Below, one piece after another: positions 16,570 to 24,106 of a stretch of 64,000 bases of DNA. The DNA is taken from NCBI RefSeq assembly GCF_016031635.1, contig NZ_JACEGD010000011.1:186001-250000 (forward strand), read 5' to 3'. Made by a program: the position numbers and the translations under genes. This stretch comes from Bradyrhizobium diversitatis (GTDB taxonomy: Bacteria; Pseudomonadota; Alphaproteobacteria; Rhizobiales; Xanthobacteraceae). Numbering within the stretch: the stretch's first letter is position 1; the number at the start of each line of letters is the position of its first letter. The notes beneath the pieces are model-generated. The model was not told the DNA's origin. It did not search any database and saw only the letters and a list, made by a program, of their open reading frames with translations.

Positions 16570-17793
16570 ATGTCCCAGGCGGGCCCGATCCTGTTTGTGT
16601 CCGATGCCCAGCGCCCCGCCTTCGTGGCCGCGCTGGACGAGGCCCGGCTCTTTCCCGTCGTCGACACGGATTGGGCCAGCGCAGCGCGCGCGGTCGACGA
16701 GGTGCAGCCGGCCGCGGTTCTCGGTGCAATGCATGCCGAACACGAGCCGCCTGTGACGGCGCTCGCAAAGAAGATCGCCGACCAATCGCCTTACGTTCCC
16801 TTTGTGACCCTGGATGCGGCGGGCACGCTGCCGCACAACGCGCTGCCCTTCTCCTCGCACGGCGGCAATCCCGAGCGCCTGATCGCGCGGCTCCGTGCCG
16901 CGCTACGCGTGCGCACACTGCATGCAACGGTTCTGCGCCGGCTGCCGGAAGCGAAGCTCGCGCTGCCGGAGGGCGATCCCGCACGCGATGCCACCGTGCT
17001 CCTGATCGGTCGCGGCGCAGCCTATCCCGCGCTCTCCGTCGCGCTGGGCGAGCGCTTCGGCGTGGTCGGCGCGCTCTCGATCGAGGCCGCCGCAAAGCAT
17101 CTCAATACCCGCGACCTCGACGGCGTCGTGCTCGCCGAAGGTTTTACCGCCCGCGTGACGGATGCATTCCTCACAGTGCTGGCCGAGGACACCCGCTTCC
17201 GCAGCCTGCCCGTGGTCGTCACCGCCCACCAGCTGACGCAGGCCTACGACCTTCCCAATCTCGAGCTGATCCCCGGCGAGCCTGCGAAGGTCGCCGCCAA
17301 TGCGCTGCCCTTGATCCGCCAGCACGCGATGGAAGCGCAGCTGAGCCGCACGCTGCGCTCGATCGATGCGGGCGGCTGGCTCGATCCGCGCAGCGGCCTG
17401 CTCACGGTCGAGGCCTTTGCCCGCGATTTTGCCAAGGCGGTCGAGCAGGCGCTCGCCCGCGGCGGCGGCCTCTCGGTCGCGCGCTTCGCTTTCGATCCCG
17501 GCAATTCCCGTGCCCAGCTCGATGCCGCACGGATTCTCAGCCGCCTGATGCGGCAGATGGATTTCGGTACGGCGCAGAAGGACGGTTCAGTGATCGTCGT
17601 GTTCGCGGAGACCGACTTCCGCACGGCGCACATGATCGCCCGCCGTCTGTCGGCGGTGATGCGGCACACGTCCAATGGCAAGCACGAGATGCGCAGCGAT
17701 CCCGTGGTCAGTGTGGATTCGCTGTCCCCGTCGGATACGGCGCGGTCGCTGCTGGCGCGACTATCGGCGGATGCGTCGCGGGCGGCATCCTGA
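16570..17793 (+). CDS. Receiver-like protein with degenerate GGDEF domain
   Basis: I chose ATG 16570 (407 residues). The N-terminus (about 5-120) looks like a response-regulator fold (GPILFVSDAQRPAFVAAL) but lacks an obvious phospho-acceptor triad. The C-terminal part (about 265-395) aligns with a diguanylate cyclase domain: DPRSGLLTVEAFARDF corresponds to DxLTGLxNRRAF. The active loop GGDEF is replaced by KDGSVIVVF and the metal-binding Asp region by FAFDPG, so cyclase activity is unlikely. It may be a c-di-GMP or GTP sensor or a purely structural regulator. It follows the synthetase-like gene by 85 bases. Confidence 0.75.
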   Translation: MSQAGPILFVSDAQRPAFVAALDEARLFPVVDTDWASAARAVDEVQPAAVLGAMHAEHEPPVTALAKKIADQSPYVPFVTLDAAGTLPHNALPFSSHGGNPERLIARLRAALRVRTLHATVLRRLPEAKLALPEGDPARDATVLLIGRGAAYPALSVALGERFGVVGALSIEAAAKHLNTRDLDGVVLAEGFTARVTDAFLTVLAEDTRFRSLPVVVTAHQLTQAYDLPNLELIPGEPAKVAANALPLIRQHAMEAQLSRTLRSIDAGGWLDPRSGLLTVEAFARDFAKAVEQALARGGGLSVARFAFDPGNSRAQLDAARILSRLMRQMDFGTAQKDGSVIVVFAETDFRTAHMIARRLSAVMRHTSNGKHEMRSDPVVSVDSLSPSDTARSLLARLSADASRAAS

Positions 17794-17805
17794 AGCGCGA
17801 TGCGA

Positions 17806-18048
17806 TTACATCGGCGGCATCACGAGCCTGATCTCGCCGTTCTCGACCTTCCCCAGCGCGAGAGCGTCGCGGGCCATCTTCTCGACGATCGGCCAGTTCG
17901 CGAGAAGATATCGCTGCGCCTGCATCTTGGTCGGCAAGTTCGTCTGCAGGATGCAGTTCTGCCGCCTATTCCCATTCGCGATCTGGAAGGCCACGGCTTG
18001 CGGGCCCTCGCTCAGCTCTTGTTCGGTAGGATCGGGAAACTTGCGCAT
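17806..18048 (-). CDS. Hypothetical protein (80 aa)
   Basis: A small soluble protein beginning MRKFPDPTEQELSEGPQAVAF (only the first residues are informative) with an even amino-acid composition unlike random high-GC frames. It is convergent with the GGDEF-like gene, ending 12 bases from it. No domain was recognised. The tail ends IRLVMPPM. Confidence 0.5.
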   Translation of the reverse strand: MRKFPDPTEQELSEGPQAVAFQIANGNRRQNCILQTNLPTKMQAQRYLLANWPIVEKMARDALALGKVENGEIRLVMPPM

Positions 18049-18065
18049 GCAGCACCTGCTCCCGG

Positions 18066-18254
18066 TCAGCGAACCGCCGGAAGGATCTTGAACGCCTGAC
18101 TGGAAACAGACGGGCCTTCGGCGATCGTCGGCGCATTCGCCCGGTTTCGGTCAAGGACGGGGCGCGTGTTGCGGACCGCTTCGGTCAGCATCTCCCGGAG
18201 TTCGGCCTTGGATCTGGGTGCTTGTCGCGGACTGGACTTCTGCCAATGTGTCAT
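18066..18254 (-). CDS. Hypothetical small protein (62 aa)
   Basis: The N-terminal half is basic with an amphipathic helix SKAELREMLTEAVRNTRP, a motif I associate with short uncharacterised Bradyrhizobium proteins. It lies 17 bases upstream of the 80-residue gene on the same strand. Its ATG overlaps a near-perfect palindrome (18253-18270). Confidence 0.45.
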   Translation of the reverse strand: MTHWQKSSPRQAPRSKAELREMLTEAVRNTRPVLDRNRANAPTIAEGPSVSSQAFKILPAVR

Positions 18255-18270
18255 ACCCCTATATGGGTAT
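18253..18270. promoter_or_regulatory. Palindrome ATACCC-N6-GGGTAT, possible operator
   Basis: ATACCCCTATATGGGTAT is a perfect six-base inverted repeat around an AT-rich centre. It overlaps the start codon of the 62-residue gene and lies 9 bases from the desaturase stop. The ACCC/GGGT arms recall operators of CsoR/RcnR/FrmR-type repressors, but this is a resemblance only. Confidence 0.35.
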
Positions 18271-18278
18271 CGCCCGCG

Positions 18279-19451
18279 CTAAACGCCACCATTCGCCGTC
18301 GATTTCGCGTGGACCGGTTGGGCGGGAGTGACCAGGAGAAAGCTGACGGAGTCGCTCAGGAGTTCGTGGGCCCGGTCGACAATGTCCTCCAGAGAGATCG
18401 TCTTCGCGAACATGCGCTGCGCTTCGGCCAGCAGCTGGTCGCGAGTCGGCACGCTGGGCAGACGCAAGTCGGCACGCTGCTGCAACAGAAGGAGCGCGTC
18501 CCGCAGCGACAATTCGGTTTCATGAATCGATGTCTTGATCGCCGACGCGATGTGTTCGGGATTGAAGCGGCCGGCAAGCTGCTCGGCCGCTTGCCTTATT
18601 GCGCGCGATCCCAGCCGATGCTCGTTGCGCAGAACCTGCATGGGTGGCGTCTTCAGATCCCAGACAATTCCGAGCCAGGACATCGCCACCAGAACATAAT
18701 AGGTCAGATCGATTTCGTACCAGTAGAAGCCCTGCCGGGCGCTGGCCTGGTAGGCGTGGTGGTTGTTGTGCCACCCCTCACCCATCGTCAGGAATGCGAG
18801 CAGCCAGTTGTTTCGAGAGTCATCGCCCGTCACATACCGTTTGCGTCCATGAACATGTGCGAGCGAGTTGATGCAGAACGTGGCGTGATACAGAACCACG
18901 GTGCTCCAGAGGAATCCGACCACGAGTCCCGACCACCCGCCGATGAGGAAGCAGAGCCCCGCGAGCACGACCGCCGGCAAAAGCTCCAGTCGGTGCAGCC
19001 ACATCAACTCGGGATACGACGCCAGATCCGACACTTTCACCAGGTCGGTCCCGTCGTGCTGCCGATAGAAGATCCAGCCGACATGGCTGTAGAGGAAGCC
19101 CTTGTGCCGGGGCGAATGCACATCCTGCGTCGTATCCGAGTGCAGGTGATGATGGCGGTGCTTGGCGGCCCACCACAGCACGCTCTTCTGGGCGCTGCTC
19201 TGGGCAAGGAAGGCAAGGACGAATTGGAACACCCGGCTCGTCGCGTAGGCCCGGTGCGAGAAGTACCGGTGATATCCGGCCGTGATCGCAAACATGCGCA
19301 GCCAATACAGCGCGACGCAAAGCCCGGCCGCCTGCCACGAAACACCCGACCAGATCGCCGCGACACATCCGACGTGGATCAACAAGAACGGCAGAACCTG
19401 CGGATACATGACGTCGTCATGTTCCTCATCTAACTCGATATTCGCAGACAC
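18279..19451 (-). CDS. Acyl-CoA/acyl-lipid delta-9 desaturase
   Basis: This 390-residue membrane di-iron enzyme would insert a cis double bond into saturated fatty acyl chains. The three histidine boxes are present: HRYFSH (61-66), HRHHH (98-102) and HNNHH (228-232), with paired membrane helices between them. The C-terminal 130 residues are soluble and helical. Cold shock protein CspA lies upstream on the same strand, separated by a terminator, and a link to membrane fluidity at low temperature is plausible but not shown. Confidence 0.92.
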   Translation of the reverse strand: MSANIELDEEHDDVMYPQVLPFLLIHVGCVAAIWSGVSWQAAGLCVALYWLRMFAITAGYHRYFSHRAYATSRVFQFVLAFLAQSSAQKSVLWWAAKHRHHHLHSDTTQDVHSPRHKGFLYSHVGWIFYRQHDGTDLVKVSDLASYPELMWLHRLELLPAVVLAGLCFLIGGWSGLVVGFLWSTVVLYHATFCINSLAHVHGRKRYVTGDDSRNNWLLAFLTMGEGWHNNHHAYQASARQGFYWYEIDLTYYVLVAMSWLGIVWDLKTPPMQVLRNEHRLGSRAIRQAAEQLAGRFNPEHIASAIKTSIHETELSLRDALLLLQQRADLRLPSVPTRDQLLAEAQRMFAKTISLEDIVDRAHELLSDSVSFLLVTPAQPVHAKSTANGGV

Positions 19452-19499
19452 GCTCGAACCTCAGCTGTTGCGGTGGGCGGACCACCGCGCATGCAGTGC

Positions 19500-19532
19500 A
19501 AAAAACCCGCGGCCGGTAAACCAGTCGCGGGT
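19500..19532 (-). terminator. Intrinsic terminator of cspA
   Basis: Reading on the minus strand, ACCCGCG pairs with CGCGGGT and is followed by TTTTTT. It lies 65 bases after the cspA stop and before the desaturase gene, so the two are probably separate transcripts. Confidence 0.9.
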
Positions 19533-19596
19533 CGCAAGAACCTGAAGCTCTGCCAATACATCCATGGTCAAAGCGACAGGCGCCGGCTGCGGCAGC

Positions 19597-19806
19597 TTAT
19601 GCCGCGCGCAGATTGTCCGCAGCAGACTTGCCGGTCCGGCGGTCTGCAACGACGTCGAAGGAAACCTTCTGACCCTCGTTGAGGGAACTCATGCCGGCAC
19701 GTTCAACCGCGCTGATATGAACGAAAACATCCTGGCCTCCCTCGTCCGGCTGAATGAAGCCGAAACCCTTTTGGCCGTTGAACCACTTCACAGTTCCCGT
19801 CGTCAT
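19597..19806 (-). CDS. cspA: CspA-family cold shock protein
   Basis: This 69-residue single-OB-fold protein has the RNA-binding motifs KGFGFI (13-18) and DVFVHIS (26-32) and starts [10 protein letters not shown]. It should act as an RNA chaperone. About 240 bases of non-coding DNA lie upstream, leaving room for a long 5' untranslated region as is common in csp genes. Confidence 0.95.
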   Translation of the reverse strand: MTTGTVKWFNGQKGFGFIQPDEGGQDVFVHISAVERAGMSSLNEGQKVSFDVVADRRTGKSAADNLRAA

Positions 19807-20002
19807 GGGGAGCGTCCTTTGAGATAGATAAGTCTTTAGAGCCGCACAGGGGTGCGGTCAGCGAATTCGAGATCTGGAGGGAGGGTCATCAGTCAGGCGC
19901 GCAAATAGCGGCGAGGCCAAGTCGTTCGGCCGAAACTCGAAGATTTGAACATGGCTATTTATTGGTCATTCCGCAAGTGACGATATGTCGCCCCCTTCGG
20001 GC

Positions 20003-20031
20003 CCAAGTGCGGTGCGCTGCGCCGCACTTGG
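20003..20031 (-). terminator. Hairpin downstream of mfd
   Basis: The ten-base stem CCAAGTGCGG / CCGCACTTGG begins 15 bases after the mfd stop. No T run follows in either direction, so it may be a weak terminator or an mRNA 3'-end stabiliser rather than a classical intrinsic terminator. Confidence 0.5.
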
Positions 20032-20045
20032 CTGAACGTAACCGC

Positions 20046-23000
20046 TTACGCCGCCTTCTTGCTCTCGGCGAGCTGCGCCAGTTGCCGCATGATCTCCGTC
20101 GTGCCGGCGAGGCGCTCTTCCGGGGTTTCCCAGTCCTGCAGGAACACAACCTTCATGTCGGGCCGCACCTTGGCGGCCTGGCCGTGGCTGCGGATGAAGG
20201 TCACGAGGCGGTCCGGATAGGCGAAGGAATTGTCGCGGAAGGCAATGACGGCCCCCTTCGGACCGGCATCGATCTTCTCGACATTGGCCCTGCGGCAGAA
20301 CGCCTTGATCGCGGCGACCTTGAAGAGATAACGCACCTCGTCCGGCAGCACGCCGAAGCGGTCGCGCATCTCGGCGCCAAAGTTCTCGATCTCGTCCTCG
20401 GTGTCGAGATCGGCAAGGCGCCGGTACAGCGACAGCCGCACCGAGAGGTCGCTGACATAGTCGTCCGGAATCAGCACGGGCATGCCGATGGTGATCTGCG
20501 GCGACCAGCGGTCGGCAGCGGGCTCGGAAACGCCGGCCTTGAGGTTGACGATCGCCTCCTCCAGCATCGATTGATAGAGCTCGAAGCCGACCTCCTTGAT
20601 GTGGCCGGACTGCTCCTCGCCCAGGAGATTGCCGGCGCCGCGGATGTCGAGGTCGTGGGATGCGAGCTGGAAGCCTGCGCCCAGCGTCTCCAGCGATTGC
20701 AGCACGGTGAGCCGGCGCTCGGCCTGCGCCGTGATCTTCTGCTGCGCCGGCAGCGTGAACAGCGCATAGGCCCGCAGCTTGGAGCGGCCGACGCGGCCGC
20801 GGAGCTGGTAGAGCTGGGCCAGGCCGAACATGTCGGCGCGGTGCACGATCAGCGTGTTGGCGTTGGGGATGTCGAGGCCGGACTCGACGATCGTGGTCGA
20901 CAGCAGGATGTCGAACTTGCCGTCGTAGAACGCGGTCATGATGTCCTCGATCACCGCGGGCGGCATCTGGCCGTGCGCGACCGCGACCTTCATCTCCGGC
21001 ACGTTCTTGTCGAGGAAGTCCTTGACCTCGGCGAGGTCGTCGATGCGCGGCACGACATAGAAAGCCTGGCCGCCGCGATAGCGCTCGCGGAGCAGCGCCT
21101 CGCGGATCATCAGCGGATCATGCGGAGCGACGAAGGTGCGCACCGCGAGGCGATCCACCGGGGGCGAGGCAATGATCGAGAGTTCGCGGACGCCGGTGAG
21201 CGCCAGCTGCAGCGTACGCGGGATCGGCGTCGCCGACAGCGTCAGCACGTGCACCTCGGCGCGCAGCGCCTTCAGCCGCTCCTTGTGGCTGACGCCGAAA
21301 TGCTGCTCCTCGTCGACGATGAGCAGGCCAAGGTCGCGGAATTTGATCGCCTTGCCGAGCAGCGCATGAGTGCCGACGACGATGTCGACGGAGCCGTCGG
21401 TGAGCCCCTTCTTGACCTGGTTGAGCTGTTTCGTGGGGATCAGGCGCGAGGCCTGGGCCACATTGACCGGGAATCCTTTGAACCGCTCGCTGAAGGTCCG
21501 GTGGTGCTGGCGCGCGAGCAGCGTGGTCGGCACCACGACCGCAACCTGCTTGCCGTCGAGCGCGACCGCGAAGGCGGCGCGCAGCGCGACTTCCGTCTTG
21601 CCGAAACCGACGTCGCCGCAGATCAGCCGGTCCATGGGCCGGCCCTTTTCGAGATCCTTCAGCGTGGATTCGATGGCGCCGAGCTGGTCCTCGGTCTCGT
21701 CATAGGGGAATCGCGCGCAGAATTCGTCGTAGAGGCCTTGCTGCACCGGCAGCTTCGGCGCCTCGTGCAGCATGCGTTCGGCGGCGATCTTGATCAGCTC
21801 GCCCGCGATCTCGCGGATGCGGTTCTTCAGCTTCGCTTTGCGGGTCTGCCAGCCCGAGCCGCCCAGTCGATCCAGCTCGACGTCGGTCTGGTCGGAGCCG
21901 TAGCGCGACAGCAGCTCGATGTTCTCGACGGGGAGAAACAGCTTGGTCTCGGCGGCGTAATGCAGCTCGAGGCAGTCATGCGGCGCGCCGGCGACGTCGA
22001 GCGTCTGCAGGCCGATGAAGCGGCCGATGCCGTGATCGACATGCACGACGATGTCGCCGGCATTGAGGCTCGTCACCTCCGAGATGAAATTGTCGAGCTT
22101 GCGGCTGGCCTTGCGCGGCCGCACCAGGCGGTCGCCGAGGATATCCTGCTCGCTGATGAGCGCGATCTCGTCGGTCTCGAAGCCGCTTTCGAGGCCGAGC
22201 ACGGCGAGCATGGTCTCGTTGCGCGGCGTCGCCTGTACGGTCCGCCAGCTGTTGACGCTGGTGGTGTGGGTCAGCTTGTGATCGCGCAGCATCGACGTCA
22301 TGCGGTCGCGCGAGCCCTCCGTCCAAAGCGCGATCACGACCTTCTTGCGCTGGGCCTGCAAGGCCATCACATGCGCGACGACGGATTCGAACACGTTGAC
22401 CTTGGTGTCGTTGCGCTCCGGGGCGAAGTCGCGGCCCTTGCGCGCGCCGGCGTCGACGACTCCAGTGCCGTCGGTCGGCACGGAGAACGGCGTCAGCCGT
22501 GCCAGCGGGATATCGCCGAGGCGCTTGCTCCATTCCTCGTCGGTCAGATAGAGCCGATCGGGCGGCAGCGGCTTGTAGATGGCGCCGCCGCCGGGATGCT
22601 CCATCGCCTCGCGCCTAGCCTCGTAATAATCGCGGATCTGCTTGAAGCGCTCGCGCACGGCGTCCTCGGCCTGCGGCTCGATCGCGACCACAGCGCCTTG
22701 CAGATAGTCGAACAGCGTGTCCATGCGGTCCTGGAACAGCGGCAGCCAGTGCTCCATGCCGGGATGGCGGCGGCCTTCGCTGACCGCCTCGTACAGCGCA
22801 TCGTCGCGCTCGGGCGCGCCGAACTCGGCGACATAGCCCATGCGGAAACGGCGGATGGTGTCGGTGACAAGCTGGAACTCGGACACCGGCACGAGGTCGA
22901 GCGAACGCATGTCGAGCAGCGTGCGCTGGGTCTCGGCATCGAAGGACCGGATCGATTCCAGGCTGTCGCCGAAGAAGTCGAACCGCACGGGCTGTTCGAG

Positions 23001-23564
23001 GCCGGCCGGAAACAGATCGAGGATGCCGCCGCGCACGGCGTATTCGCCGGGCTCGCGCACGGTCGAGGAGCGGTTGTAGCCGTTGTGCTCGAGCCAGGCG
23101 ACGATAGTGTCCATCGGCACGACATTGCCGGGTGCGACCGACAGCGCCTGCGCCGCAACGAGCTCGCGCGCGGGCACACGCTGCACGACGGCGTTCACGG
23201 TGGTCAGCACGATCAGCGGCTTGTCGCTGCCGGTCAGCGAAGCCAGCCGCGCCAGCGTGGTCAGGCGCTGCGCGAGAATGCCGCCATGCGGCGAGACGCG
23301 GTCATAGGGCTGGCAGTCCCAGGCCGGAAAGGTCAGCACCGGCAGATCCGGAGCGAAGAATCTCAGCGCGCGTTCGAGCTGCTGCATGCGCCCGCCGTCG
23401 CGGCAGACCACGGCGAGACTGACGGCCGGCTTCTTCGGCCGCGCCGCGATGGCGCGGGCGAGATCGGAGACGACGAGGCCTTCCGCGCCCTCCGCGACAT
23501 TGGCAAGCGTCAGCGCGCGGCCGGGCGTGAGCAGCTCGGCCGGCGACTTCATCCCCTGCTTCAT
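20046..23564 (-). CDS. mfd: Transcription-repair coupling factor Mfd
   Basis: This 1172-residue ATP-dependent translocase removes stalled RNA polymerase and recruits UvrA. The UvrB-like N-terminal module, the polymerase-interaction domain (GDIVVHVDHGIGRFIGLQTL near residue 505), the translocase with Walker A GDVGFGKTEVALR near 650, DEEQHFGV, and the TRG region ESGLDIPNANT...QLRGRVGRS are all present. I chose ATG 23564, which overlaps the sdhE stop (ATGA). A second Mfd-like gene lies at 46733-49960; this one is the canonical copy. Confidence 0.95.
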   Translation of the reverse strand: MKQGMKSPAELLTPGRALTLANVAEGAEGLVVSDLARAIAARPKKPAVSLAVVCRDGGRMQQLERALRFFAPDLPVLTFPAWDCQPYDRVSPHGGILAQRLTTLARLASLTGSDKPLIVLTTVNAVVQRVPARELVAAQALSVAPGNVVPMDTIVAWLEHNGYNRSSTVREPGEYAVRGGILDLFPAGLEQPVRFDFFGDSLESIRSFDAETQRTLLDMRSLDLVPVSEFQLVTDTIRRFRMGYVAEFGAPERDDALYEAVSEGRRHPGMEHWLPLFQDRMDTLFDYLQGAVVAIEPQAEDAVRERFKQIRDYYEARREAMEHPGGGAIYKPLPPDRLYLTDEEWSKRLGDIPLARLTPFSVPTDGTGVVDAGARKGRDFAPERNDTKVNVFESVVAHVMALQAQRKKVVIALWTEGSRDRMTSMLRDHKLTHTTSVNSWRTVQATPRNETMLAVLGLESGFETDEIALISEQDILGDRLVRPRKASRKLDNFISEVTSLNAGDIVVHVDHGIGRFIGLQTLDVAGAPHDCLELHYAAETKLFLPVENIELLSRYGSDQTDVELDRLGGSGWQTRKAKLKNRIREIAGELIKIAAERMLHEAPKLPVQQGLYDEFCARFPYDETEDQLGAIESTLKDLEKGRPMDRLICGDVGFGKTEVALRAAFAVALDGKQVAVVVPTTLLARQHHRTFSERFKGFPVNVAQASRLIPTKQLNQVKKGLTDGSVDIVVGTHALLGKAIKFRDLGLLIVDEEQHFGVSHKERLKALRAEVHVLTLSATPIPRTLQLALTGVRELSIIASPPVDRLAVRTFVAPHDPLMIREALLRERYRGGQAFYVVPRIDDLAEVKDFLDKNVPEMKVAVAHGQMPPAVIEDIMTAFYDGKFDILLSTTIVESGLDIPNANTLIVHRADMFGLAQLYQLRGRVGRSKLRAYALFTLPAQQKITAQAERRLTVLQSLETLGAGFQLASHDLDIRGAGNLLGEEQSGHIKEVGFELYQSMLEEAIVNLKAGVSEPAADRWSPQITIGMPVLIPDDYVSDLSVRLSLYRRLADLDTEDEIENFGAEMRDRFGVLPDEVRYLFKVAAIKAFCRRANVEKIDAGPKGAVIAFRDNSFAYPDRLVTFIRSHGQAAKVRPDMKVVFLQDWETPEERLAGTTEIMRQLAQLAESKKAA

Positions 23565-23851
23565 AGATTGCCGTCCGTGATCGGAAACGCCTTGATGCGG
23601 GCGAACAGCGCGCCGGTGACATCGGCGGGCAGCACCTTGTCGCCGGTGATGGCGGCATAGAGATCGGGATCGTTGACCTCGAGCAGGCGCTCGAGCTCGC
23701 CGAGCTCGACCTCGGACAGATTGCCGATCTCGGCATCCGCGAAACGGCCGAGGATCAGGTCCATCTCGCGCGTACCGCGGTGCCAGCAGCGGAACAGAAG
23801 CCGCTTGCGCCGGTCGTCCAGCCCGCTGCTCGATCGTGTCGTTCCCGTCAT
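23561..23851 (-). CDS. sdhE: FAD assembly factor SdhE
   Basis: This 96-residue protein carries the SdhE signature: RRKRLLFRCWHRGTREMDLILGRF, followed by an acidic helix and LLEVNDPDLYAAITG. It promotes covalent FAD attachment to succinate dehydrogenase. Its stop overlaps the mfd start by four bases (ATGA), implying coupled translation. The close grouping with mfd and divergent recG is common in alphaproteobacteria. Confidence 0.92.
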   Translation of the reverse strand: MTGTTRSSSGLDDRRKRLLFRCWHRGTREMDLILGRFADAEIGNLSEVELGELERLLEVNDPDLYAAITGDKVLPADVTGALFARIKAFPITDGNL

Positions 23852-23959
23852 GTCTCAAATCCAGTCAAACGCAGAAAGCCCGGACGTGCCGGGCGGGGGT
23901 GATATAGCCACTCGGGGTGCCCGTGTCAGCCTTTTGTTGCGACAAGTCGCTCATCCCGT

Positions 23960-24081
23960 CCGTCATGGCCGGGCCCGTCCCGCCTGCGCGGCCGAAGCCG
24001 CTTCGACGAGGCGAAGGCCCGGCCATCCACGTGGGGCTGCAAAAAAGACGTGGATGCCCGGCATAAAGCCGGGCATGACGG
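23960..24081. repeat. Palindromic intergenic repeat (recG 5' region)
   Basis: The outer arms CCGTCATGGCCGGGC (23960-23974) and GCCGGGCATGACGG (24068-24081) are complementary. An inner pair, CATCCACGT (24024-24032) and ACGTGGATG (24048-24056), forms a second hairpin. It fills the sdhE-recG intergenic region and ends 25 bases before the recG ATG. The sequence type is familiar from Bradyrhizobium and Rhodopseudomonas intergenic regions. Confidence 0.8.
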
Positions 24082-24106
24082 CCAGGAACAATCTTAGATT
24101 CCACTG

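Noticed and set aside
19962..23660. 1232-codon plus-strand frame opposite mfd
   Set aside because: It mirrors the codon structure of mfd and has no recognisable domain; the true gene is on the minus strand.
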